Shown: piece after piece, positions 31,852-41,494 of the stretch
Numbering within the stretch: the stretch's first letter is position 1
Layout: every line of letters begins with the position of its first letter
Source: Rosa chinensis
Lineage: Eukaryota > Streptophyta > Magnoliopsida > Rosales > Rosaceae
NCBI RefSeq assembly: GCF_002994745.2
Contig: NC_037088.1
Location: 47,746,897-47,810,896 of the forward strand
Direction of reading: 5' to 3'
DNA length: 64,000 nucleotides
The notes under the pieces: model-generated
What the model saw: the letters and a program-made list of their open reading frames with translations, nothing else
Told to the model about the DNA's origin: nothing
The model's database searches: none
Made by a program: the position numbers and the translations under genes

Positions 31852-34233
31852 TCCTTGCCAGCTCAATTTTTTCAGAATAATCAGGCATCCCAGCAGTTTC
31901 AGAATACTCCGCAGAACACTCAAAAGCAGGGAGTGGCAATGTTTGCTTCCTCCAGCAACACACCTCAATATTGGTTGGCTGATTCTGGTGCTACCAATCA
32001 CATGACTAGTGAAGTGCAGCTGCTCAACAGTCTTACTCCATATACTGCCACAGATTCAGTGCAAGTTGGTGATGGTAAATTCTTAAATATCACTCACATT
32101 GGTAACACAAAACTGGGAAGACTGAAACTCAACAATGTTCTTCTTATACCTGAACTTGCTGCTCATTTACTTTCTATCTATCAATTGTGCAAACAGAACA
32201 ATTGTTCTGTTTGGTTTGATGAGTTTATGTGTGTAATACAGGACAAGGTGCTGGGAAAGGTGCTATACAAGGGACTGAGTAATCAAGGGCTCTATCCAAT
32301 ACCATTTGATCTGCCACTGCATCTTCAGAAATCTCATGGTTCAAGTAGTAAATCAACTAGTCCTCAGAATAATTCAGCTTATGTTGGAAGAATGACTAAG
32401 CATTCCTTGTGGCATAAAAGGCTAGGACATCCATCAAGTGAAATAGTTACTCATATGTTGAATAAATGTAACATCTCAAGTGTGTCAAAGGAGAATTCTG
32501 CAGTTTGTGAAGCTTGCTTACTTGGAAAATTTCATAAGCTGCCTTTTCCAACCTCTCAATCCAGGAGTCAAGTTCTATTTGAGATTGTTCATTCAGATGT
32601 GTGGGGTCCTTCTCCTCATCTCTCTTTAGATGGTTTCAAATTCTTTGTGTTGTTCATCGATGATTGTACTAGATATACTTGGATTTTTCCAATGAAGAAT
32701 AAATCTGAAGTACTTAGCTATTTTCAAGCTTTGTGTGCATTTGTTGCGACTCAATTCTCTACTCATGTTAAGTGTCTTCGTAGTGATGGAGGAGGAGAAT
32801 ATACAAGAAATAAATTTAAAGAGTTCCTATGTAAACAAGGCATCTCACATCATGTTTCATGTCCCTACACACCACAACAGAATGGCATTTCTGAAAGGAA
32901 GAATAGGCACATTAGAGAGACAGCTGTTACTCTCTTACAAGATTCTCATCTTCCAGCAATCTTCTGGTATCATGCTTGTGCTATTTCTATATATTTGATT
33001 AACAGAATGCCTACAACAACATTGGATATGAAGTCACCATTTGAGAAACTTTACTGTAAAGTTCCATCACTAGAGCTAGTCAGAGTATTTGGTTGTGCTT
33101 GTTTTCCACTTATGACTCCATACAACAGCAATAAATTGCAACCAAAAACTGCAAAGTGTGTATTCGTTGGGTTTGCAGCATGATACAAAGGTTACATATG
33201 CTATAATTTGACAAGTAAAAAGTGCATTATCTCCAGACATGTGTTTTTTGAGGAAGATCAGTTTCCCTTTGCCAATATGAACAATGCTTCTACTGCATCC
33301 TCAACACACAGTCCCTATTCAACAATTACTCAGTCTCAGTTCTCACAGCACCTTGCAGCACCTGTTCTTGTCAATACCAATACTCATCAGGTATCAATCT
33401 CTCCCACAATACATAATCAATTTCATAATACTTCATTGTTTCAGGATACTGATATTCAGGTTCCTAGTCCTTTATTTGCCTCTAATCACATTGAAACTGA
33501 TAAGCACAATTCTTCATCTATTCCCTCTGATCATCATTTGCTTCCTGCATTTCATTCTGAGTCCAACACTACCATCAATTTTGGAGAGGATACTGGTACA
33601 GTTACTATTGATACTCAGCCAGGGAATGGCTCTATTTCAGTTGTTTTAGATCGTGCTCCTCCCAATTCTCTTTCCCAACTCTCTAGTTCCAATCTTTTGC
33701 ATCCGGTTCAAGGTCTCTCTGAGTCCATAGTGAATAATCATACTATGCTTACCAGAAGTAAGAGAGGGATATTGAAAAAGAAATGCTTCCTATCCATACT
33801 GAATAACACATCTTGTGATGATACTTCTGCATCTGAACCTCAGAATTACAAACTTGCTATGCAATGTCCGGTTTGGAAAAATGCAATGCAGGAGGAGTAT
33901 GATGCCCTTGTTAAGCAGCAGACCTGGTCTCTTGTTTCATTACCTCCAGATAAGAATCTTGTTTCATGTAAATGGATCTTCAAAATAAAGAAAAATGCTG
34001 ATGGTTCAATAGCAAGACACAAAACTCAGTTGGTTGCCAGAGGTTTTAGTCAGGAGTATGGAGTGGACTATGATGAAACTTTCTCTCCTGTAGTGCGGCA
34101 TACTACTGTTAGGTTGATTTTGAGCTTAGCGGCACAATCTGGTTGGATTCTACACCAAATGGATGTCAAAAATGCCTTTCTTCATGGCATTCTTAATGAG
34201 GAGGTTTATATGACTCAACCTGGAGGTTTTTAG
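31852..34233 (+). pseudogene. C2 protease, integrase and RT N-terminus
   Basis: Protease is YWLADSGATNHMTSE, with the D-S-G motif intact. Integrase has LWHKRLGHPSSEIV and CEACLLGKFHKLPF (zinc finger), the catalytic blocks VHSDVWGPSP, LRSDGGGEYTRN and TPQQNGISERKNRH (D, D, E present), and the VFGCACFP block. A TGA lies at 33181-33183. The linker (33208-33830) is Ser/Thr/Asn-rich. RT starts at [18 protein letters not shown] and reaches [16 protein letters not shown] before TAG at 34231-34233. All parts are in one frame. Confidence 0.92.
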
Positions 34234-35400
34234 GACGCTTTTCAACCTCATCTTGTATGTAAACTACATAAATCCTTATATGGCTTAAAGCAGGCACCTA
34301 GGGCCTGGAATGAAAGGTTTACCAATTTCCTCCCAAGTTTAGGTTTTAAGTGTTCTTATGCTGATCCATCTTTATTTGTTAAAACATCTGGCAGTTCCAC
34401 AGCTTATCTGCTCCTCTATGTGGATGATATTATTCTTACTGGCAATAGTGAAGCTCTTATTTCAGAACTCAAGTTAGCATTGCAGACTGAGTTTGACATG
34501 AAAGACTTGGGGAAGCTACATTTTTTCCTTGGTCTTGAAATCTCATATACTCCTGATGGTCTCTTTTTATCCCAACATAAGTATGCTACTGAGTTAATTC
34601 ATAAGGCTGGTTTGGATGACTGTCATACACATCTTACTCCTTGTCAGTCTGGGATCAAGTTGTATAAGGATGGTAGCTCCCCTTTGTCCTCTCATGATAT
34701 TCCCTATTTCAGAAGCTTGGTTGGCTGTTTGCAATATCTCACTTTCACTAGACCTGATATTGCCTACAGTGTGAATTCTGTTTGTCAATTCCTTCATTCT
34801 CCAACAGAGGCTCATCTCTTGGCTACTAAAAGGATTCTTCGTTATGTTAAGGGAACTCTTAATCATGGCATCTATTTCAGGAGGGGTTCTTTGCATTCAC
34901 CGCAGTACACACTTCAAGCTTATTGTGATGCAGACTGGGCAGGTGACCCCAATGATAGGAAATCCACCACAGGGTTTGTTATTCTACTCAATGGCTCCCC
35001 AATCTCTTAGTGTAGTAAGAAGCAAACGGTTGTGTCTCGTTCTTCTACTGAAGCTGAGTACCGAAGTATGGCTGACACGACCTCTGAGCTTTAATGGCTG
35101 CAGCACTTTCTGCATGATTTACACATTCCTCTTGCTAGCATTCCAACTCTTCACTGTGATAATATCTCAGCTCTTGCCCTTGCTACTAATCCTGTCTATC
35201 ATTCCAAGCTCAAGCATATTGAGGTTGATGTTCATTTCACCAGGGACAAAGTCAAGGCTGGCTCTATCCGCTTACAATTTGTGTCCTCTCATGAACAACT
35301 AGCTGATCTGTTTATGAAAGGGCTTTGTTCACCTCAACATCTCTACCTATGCTCCAGCTTGATGTCTGCCTCCCATCATCAAGCTGAGGAGGGGTGTTAA
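34234..35400 (+). pseudogene. C2 RT core and RNase H
   Basis: SLYGLKQAPRAWNERF, the catalytic LLYVDDIILTG, FDMKDLGKLHFFLGLEI and RYVKGTLNHGIYF, then RNase H (YCDADWAGDPNDRKSTTG). A TAG follows at 35008-35010 at the place of the conserved Trp (SxxSKKQ), then SRSSTEAEYRSMAD, a TAA at 35092-35094, and LKHIEVDVHFTRDKV, QLADLFMKGL. The final TAA at 35398-35400 overlaps the start of the 3' LTR. Confidence 0.92.
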
Positions 35401-35654
35401 CGTACATGATTACTTGTAGATGGTTAATTAGGGTTAATTAGTGTTAATTTTGTTAAGTGCATGATTAATTAGTTAGTGACCTACAGCTGTATTACACGTG
35501 TTGCTTTTCTGTGCTAGCTCATTCATCTACATATATAGCTGCTACTGTACTCGTTTTGGTTGTTGTAACAGAAACACAAGAATATAAAGAATTCTCTCAT
35601 TTCTTCTCTCTCATTCTTTCTCTTCTTTCTTCAAGCTCTAAACCCTAGCTTTCA
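35395..35654 (+). repeat. C2 3' LTR
   Basis: 260 bp. Starts TGTTAACGTACATG and ends TTTCA. A short GGTTAATTAG duplication makes it longer than the 5' LTR. Confidence 0.93.
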
Positions 35655-36634
35655 AGATTGTTGCCCGAAAGTGCCAAGAATTGCAAACTACATAACTGGG
35701 CAAAGGAATGGGGGATGCTTCCTTCAAGTTGGTTAAAAGAGAGATCAAGATGTACAAGAGAGCTCATGGTTTGAAACACATCGGGGATTGAACCAGTTAA
35801 GTGGTTGGATATGAGGTCAAGATAAACAAGGCTTGTCTTAAATAACCATGGGAATATTGAAGAATTGAGATAGTTGAAAGAAAGATCAATTCTACCAAGA
35901 GTCTTCGAATTTATGTGAGGAAGAGAGGAAGATTGATCAATTGGAGGTAGCAGACACCTCCTTAATGCCAAAACTTTTAGCTTAGGGAGCTTATTAACTG
36001 TTTCCAACCAATCGAAAGCATTAGAGAGATTAAGAGAATTAATTGTTAAGTGTGTTAAAGAAGAAAGATGAGGGAGCCAGTTGAGGTTTTGCGCAGGAGT
36101 GGAGCCATAATTAAAGTGAAGTTTGAGATTTTGCAGGTGAGTCAGATTTCCAAGGTGGTATGGAATTTGACAACTAATAGAAGTCCCAGAAAGATCGAGG
36201 TATCTTAAGCGGCTAAGAGATCCGATGAACCTCGGAATTGGACCCGAACCAAAGTTATTGTCACTAAGGTCCAAATATTCCAAGTGCTGCAACATAATGA
36301 GTTTAGGACTAAGCTTACCTCGCAACATTTGTTCTGCAAGATCGAGTTTAATGACATGGCCACTTTGATTGCTACATGAGACTCCTTTCCATTTGCAACA
36401 ATCTTCTTGTAGGGCTTCACTTCCCCATGAAGAGAGTGATCCATTGTAGTCCATGAGGTCTTGCTTGATAGCAAGGAGTGCTTGCCTTTCCGTCGCTATG
36501 CACTTCGTCATAATCTTCATGCTAGTATCTGGATGAGCGACTCCGGAATGGAGTCCAAGAGAAGGATTCGTGTGTAATACTAAAAGCACCACAAAAGCAT
36601 TAAAGAGTACTTGGACTAAGCACCTTCCGTCCAT
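35655..36634 (-). pseudogene. RLP-A N-terminal segment (signal peptide, LRRNT, first LRRs)
   Basis: The start is the ATG at 36634 (MDGRCLVQVLFNAFVVLLVL), which gives a short polar stretch plus a hydrophobic signal peptide; the frame is open further up but has no ATG. The LRRNT_2 cap follows (CIATERQALLAIKQDLMD, SLSSWG, EDCCKWKGVSCSNQSGHV). Then come LRRs (LEYLDLSDNNFGSGPIPRFI, LRYLDLSGTSISCQIPYHLG). The segment is undamaged up to the C2 insertion, where FLALSGNNL runs into the LTR. Confidence 0.92.
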
Positions 36635-36781
36635 GATGAATGAAATCAAGATGAACAGAAGAAAGATGCAAAACTTCAAACGTAACTGAGATAAAGCACA
36701 AATACTTGCAACACTTGAAGGTTGAAGCTAGTATGGTTTCTAGCTATGAGTACTTCTCTCAAAATTAAATACAAGCATCAA

Positions 36782-36792
36782 CTATTTATATG
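36782..36792 (-). promoter_or_regulatory. RLP-A TATA box
   Basis: Minus strand CATATAAATAG about 150 bp upstream of the ATG. Position and sequence suit a plant core promoter; a transcription start near 36755 would give a ~120-nt 5' UTR. Confidence 0.6.
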
Positions 36793-36799
36793 CGGAGGT

Positions 36800-37846
36800 A
36801 TGTATTGAGATTGATGTTCATTCTCATACAATTAGGACCCATGTAATAGTACGGTGCAACAACTTTTGACTGGGATGAATGGCTATAACATATTACAAGG
36901 CATCAAATGATACTTTAGGAAATTGGAGGTAAAAACGTGGTTCAATTTAGTACTGCTGTAATTTGAATAGGAATGAAGAAAGCAATTACTTATAATTTGG
37001 CAGTCTGATAAATCATTTGATGCGCACAAAAAGCGTTGGTGGGTTATGCATGAAAGTGAGACAAAAAAAGTGTAAAAGAGAAAAATTCTCTCACATGAGA
37101 TATTGTGTTTTTGGGTATTTTATGAGGGACGGTACAAGAACTTTGAGATTTGGATTAGGAGATTTAATTCATGTATATTGTATTTATTTTATTCAAATAG
37201 TAAAAGAGAAATTATCTTGAGCGGACGTTGGCAAGAAAATTTTCGAATCATGTTAAATCTCATGTCAACTGTTTTTTCTCTTAGTTGTTTATGCTACTTT
37301 ATTGTAGTATTGTTACAGAGTGTGTCAACTACTGAATCTCGATTCGTTCGTGGGGTTAAAATCTCGATAGTATGTTTGCCTAGTTGTATCTACACCTATA
37401 ACTTGTAGCTTTGTTTATTGTAGTGTTTGTCATGAGACCTTACAAAGCGAGTGTGATGTCTCACGATCACATGCACCTGTTGCACGTCATTCAATATAAG
37501 TTATCTACATGTATAACTTAAAATTTCACCACACATGCAGAAACATATTTATATAGTGTTTATTTCACATTCTAATGTGAGATTTACAATAATGCTTATA
37601 AAAATTTAGGTTTCTCCAACCATTATCGATTAATTTGAGTGGGATACTCATATTGCTTTATCAACAACAATAAACTAATTAAGTGAAACTTTATGATCAA
37701 AAATATCATTTTAAATTCCTGTCCACCCAAATATTATAAGGTAGCTCCACCAAATGACCACATTCTTTGAAGATAATGGGTCTTCTACTCTTCTTTATGA
37801 AAAGCACCCAGACATAGGTGAGTCTTTACCAGAAATCTAATATTTT
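36800..37846. other. RLP-A upstream region
   Basis: AT-rich promoter-side DNA with no recognisable gene. The short ORFs at 37017-37408 lack any familiar motif. Bases 37847-37851 (TTTTC) are the C3 target-site duplication. Confidence 0.5.
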
Positions 37847-37851
37847 TTTCT

Positions 37852-38029
37852 ATAGAATCGCTATAAATCTGTATGTAATTAGGATTTTATTTAATTAGGA
37901 TATCCTGTAATTATGGAAAGATTGTTTCCTATTAGAGTTAGACTACTCCTTTGTACTTGTATATATACCCTCATTGTGGGATGAATAGAATCATCAAATT
38001 AACCATGAATTGAAGTATTCTTTTCTACT
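37852..38029 (+). repeat. C3 5' LTR
   Basis: Starts TATAGAATCGC (3' copy TGTAGAATCGC) and ends TTTTCTACT. Confidence 0.93.
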
Positions 38030-38041
38030 TGGTATCAGAGC
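38030..38041 (+). promoter_or_regulatory. C3 primer-binding site
   Basis: TGGTATCAGAGC, the canonical iMet-tRNA site, directly after the 5' LTR. Confidence 0.9.
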
Positions 38042-38223
38042 AGGTTCAATCCTTTGAACTTTGCATCCTTTGAATCCTGAATCCTGAATAACACCACAAA
38101 CCGCTGCGTACCACCACCATTGAATTCCAAACCACCATCACCCTACTTTTTTTTCGAAAAAAAATTCAGATCCATCTTGAAAACCTAGAAAACCCAATCC
38201 TGCAAAAATCCCGAATTCCTCAA

Positions 38224-39533
38224 TGGCCGGACCTGTAATTGAAGGCGAACAGTCAAATCCTGAGACGACAATGGTGTCATCCTCACAAGTCATCCATCAC
38301 CACTACACCACCTAACAAGACAACTCTGCGTTCCCAACAAGTGTTGTCTTGAATGAATCCAACTACACCATATGGGCTCCTCTCATCCGGATGCGCATTG
38401 GAGCACGAGGGAAGGTTGGTTATCTGACCGGAGAAAGGTGTGTAAATTGAAGAAGATTTTATGATGATTCTGATGAAACCCGGATCTTTGAATTGAACAA
38501 GAAGTGTTTTGAAGCAAAGCAAAATGGACGGCCTATTCCTACCTACTATAATGAGTTAGTGGCGATGTTCCAGGAGATTGATCAAAGGGTGGCCTCTCAG
38601 AATGATAATGTTGCAGCTGTAGTTCAAGAGACCTCAGCGATGTCCCTGATGCGTGTTCACATGTTTTTGAGTGGACTTGACCTAGAGTATGATCAAGTGC
38701 GTGGAGAAATCCTGCACAAGGAACCTAAATTCTCTTTGGAGCAGAGCTATGCTTACATTCGCAAGGTGCAATCAGAGAAACAGGCTATGGGGCATTCGAT
38801 ACCTACAAAATCCTCTGTTATGGCTGTCCAACGCAAACTAGGTCCTCCTCCAGGCTTCTCACATCGTCCTCTAGGTAAACCAAATCCATATGCAAATAGA
38901 AAGTGCATTGTGTGTGGGGAACTAGGTCATAGCAAAGAGCGGTGCTATGAAGTGATTGGTTACCCTGATTGGTGGGACTTCACCAAGAAACCACGAAAGA
39001 ATCTGGGCAAGGCCGCCATTGCTACTATAGAGGAAGAGTGTCTAGACAATGCCTCCGCTAATGTAGCGCAATCAGGTATGAAGGGTAAGGTTACTTTAAA
39101 TAATACATGGATAATTGACACAGGTGCATCTGATCATATGACCAATGACCCTAATCTTGTGAAAAACCTTAGACATTCCCCTCAGGTTATTGTCTCTACT
39201 GCTGATGGTACTCCAACTCCGGTCACCGGAGAAGGTTCTATTGTTTTATCTGATATATTAACCCTTGAATCTGTCTTAGTTATGCCATCACTAGCTTATA
39301 ATCTCCTGTCTGTTGGTCAAATTATTTTAGCTCTTGCATGTATTGTGACCTTCTATCCTTCTTTCTGTGTGTTTCAGGACATTCTGACTCGGCGGATCCT
39401 TGGTTATGGTGTTAGAAGGGGGAAATTGTACTACCTAGATCTGACAGAGACTGGAGAGAACCAGAAGCATCTTTTGGGGCAAGCTAATCAGATCATTGGG
39501 GTAGAGAATGCGAAGGAAGCTGTATGGTTATGA
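38224..39533 (+). pseudogene. C3 gag and protease with internal gag deletion
   Basis: The ATG at 38224 opens MAGPVIEGEQSNPETT. After a frame disturbance NESNYTIWAPLIRMRIGARG gives the gag N-terminus. At GERC the sequence jumps via a 21-nt bridge to FYDDSDETRIFELNKKCF, so the part of UBN2 gag that carries the usual KSWL/EIW motifs is missing. Then follow MRVHMFLSGLDLEYDQVRGE, the knuckle CIVCGELGHSKERC, and protease WIIDTGASDHMTND with D-T-G intact. The frame stops at a TGA in place of Trp just before HRRLGH. Confidence 0.87.
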
Positions 39534-40750
39534 CATCGCCGTTTAGGTCATCTATCTTTTAGTTATCTTAAGCAGCTGCAACCTCATTTGTTTTCTATTG
39601 TCAGTGATTTGGATTTCCATTGTGACATTTGTGAACTAGCCAAGAGCCACCGTGTTTCATATTCACCAAGTCTTAATAAAAGTCCTGTTCCTTTTATGAA
39701 AATTCACTCTGATGTCTGGGGTCCTGCGAAAATTCCTTCTCTTTCTGGAGCTCGATATTATGTAACATTTATTGATGATTGTACTCGCATGACATGGGTA
39801 TCATTACTAAAGAATAAGAGTGATGTATTTGGGATGTTTACCGAATTTCACAAAATGATGGCAACTCAGTATCAAAATCCATTAGAGTGTTTCAATCTGA
39901 CAATGGTGGAGAGTTTGTGAATGGCCCTATGATTGAGTTTTGCCGGTCACATGGAATTCGTCATCAAACCTTTAATTCTTATACTCCTCAACATAATGGT
40001 TTAGCAGAACGGAAGAACAGGCAATTGATGGAAGTTGTTCGTGCTTCCTTGTTTGGCATGAAAGTACGTACCTCGGTCCTATTGGGGAGAAGCAATAAAA
40101 TCAGCAGCATATCTTATCAACCGTACTCCTTCACGAGTGATTGAGTTTCAGAATCCTCATCAGAAGCTTCATACACTTTTGACCATCCCTTCTATGCCTA
40201 ATTTGGAGCCCCGGGTGTTTGGGTGCACAGCCTATGTTCATATTCCCAAGCCTCAACGCAGCAAGCTTGATCCCCGTGCCCGTAAGTGTATCTTTGTTGG
40301 TTATGCTGACTTCCAGAAGGGTTATCGATGTTATGATCCTCTTACTGGCACTATACATGTCTCTCTTGATGTTGCTTTTCGTGAATCCGAGCCTTACTAC
40401 TCAGAGGGAGCTTCTCAGTCTTCCCTTCAGGGGAAGAGAGGTTGTGAAGGAAATCCTCGTTTTCGTTCTATTATTGATTTTGATGTCTTTGAAGACTTGG
40501 AAAATTTGGAGGATAGATTTGAAGGTAGAAATTCGGAAACAGAAAATGTAGTTGCCGAACAGAGCATTGTAAATTCCGAAATAGACAATGCGACTGCCGA
40601 ACAGAGCATTGTAAATTCGGAAATAGACAATGCGACTGCTGAACGAAGTTTTGCGAATTCCGAACAGAATGCGACTGCCGAACGAAGTGTCGCGAATTCC
40701 GAAATAGAAAATGTAACTGCCGAACAGAGTGTTGTGAATTCCGAGACAGA
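39534..40750 (+). pseudogene. C3 integrase and linker
   Basis: HRRLGHLSFSYLKQLQ and CDICELAKSHRVSY form the zinc finger. KIHSDVWGPA, then after a 1-bp shift FQSDNGGEFVNG and HNGLAERKNRQ carry the D, D, E residues. After a second shift [20 protein letters not shown] follows. The linker (40540-40750) is a run of related 16-18-residue units such as [14 protein letters not shown], an in-frame tandem repeat. Confidence 0.9.
40543..40750 (+). repeat. In-frame tandem repeat in C3 linker
   Basis: About five units built on GCCGAACAGAGCATTGTAAA and TTCCGAAATAGACAATGCGA, coding [14 protein letters not shown] and variants ([27 protein letters not shown]). Repeat count changes would not shift the frame. 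Confidence 0.85.
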
Positions 40751-41494
40751 AGAGACAACTTTTTTGGATAGTTTGAATCAAAATCAAGACATATCTAAAG
40801 CTCACACACAAGATATTTCCCCTTCTACATCACCAACTGAAGATCCCGGTCAGAATGATCCACCTCAGGTACCCCTAAACTGTAATGAGTCTTCTAGGTT
40901 AGAAAGTGTCGAACCTAGGAAATCACAAAGGGTTACCAAGGGAATTCCTAAGAAACAATATGAACCAGATATCAAAGCCAAAGCTAAATACCCTATAGCT
41001 AATTTTATGTCTAACCATAGGATTTCTGGGTCACATGCACTTGTTGTTGATCAATTATCTACTGTATCTATTCCTAGTAACGTGCAGGATGCATTGACGG
41101 ATCCAAAATGGACAAAGGCAATGAATGAAGAATTGGAGGCTCTTCAAAAGAATGCAACATGGGAGCTAGTACCTATGCCAGTTAGAAAGAAGACTGTAGG
41201 ATGTCGTTGGGTATTTACTATGAAGCTTAATGTCGATGGAACTATTAATAGATACAAGGCGAGGTTGGTTGCCAAAGGATATACACAACGCTATGGGATT
41301 GATTATGAGGAGACTTTTGCACCTGTGGTAAAGATTAATACTGTCCGGATTCTAATCTCACTTGCAGCAAACAAAGATTGGCCCTTGCACCAGTTTGATG
41401 TGAAGAATGCATTTCTTAATGGTAATTTGGAAGAAGAAGTGTACATGGATGTGCCCCCAGGTGTTAAGAATTACCCAAGTGACGTTGGCAAGGT
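40751..41494 (+). pseudogene. C3 RT N-terminal half, interrupted by hAT
   Basis: [78 protein letters not shown] up to SDVGKV, where the hAT element begins. The frame resumes with KLKKSLYGLK at 44359, consistent with an open RT frame at the time of insertion. Confidence 0.92.

Larger units (their letters stand above)
29556..35654 (+). mobile_element. Ty1/copia retrotransposon C2 inside RLP-A
   Basis: Plus-strand element, head-on to the host gene. LTRs are 29556-29805 and 35395-35654; apart from a 10-nt duplication they differ at only two visible positions. The TSD is AGATT (29551-29555, 35655-35659), the PBS TGGTATCAG at 29806 and the PPT GCTGAGGAGGGG at 35383-35394. Its single long polyprotein frame, 30505-35400, has no frameshift but six nonsense codons. 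It is the youngest insertion by LTR comparison. Confidence 0.95.
18460..36634 (-). pseudogene. RLP-A: LRR receptor-like protein gene (EIX2/Cf-like), split by two LTR elements
   Basis: Three collinear pieces (35655-36634, 29246-29555, 18460-20048) make a gene of about 950 residues, the usual size for EIX/Cf-type RLPs. Order is signal peptide, LRRNT cap, many 24-residue LRRs, a final acidic loop, one transmembrane helix and a short cytoplasmic tail. Such proteins sit in the plasma membrane and sense microbial or peptide ligands through partner kinases. C2 (TSD AGATT) and N1 (TSD AATTA) interrupt it. Across both junctions the frame continues once each insertion and one TSD copy are ignored, so both hit an open frame. 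It also has a 1-bp frameshift near 19753 and an in-frame TAA at 19183-19185. Non-functional now. Confidence 0.9.

Noticed and set aside
36635..36679. Upstream extension of the RLP-A start
   Set aside because: The frame is open but contains no ATG; the ATG at 36634 gives a proper signal peptide.
37017..37408. Short ORFs upstream of RLP-A
   Set aside because: Overlapping frames of 67 and 101 codons without motifs in AT-rich DNA.
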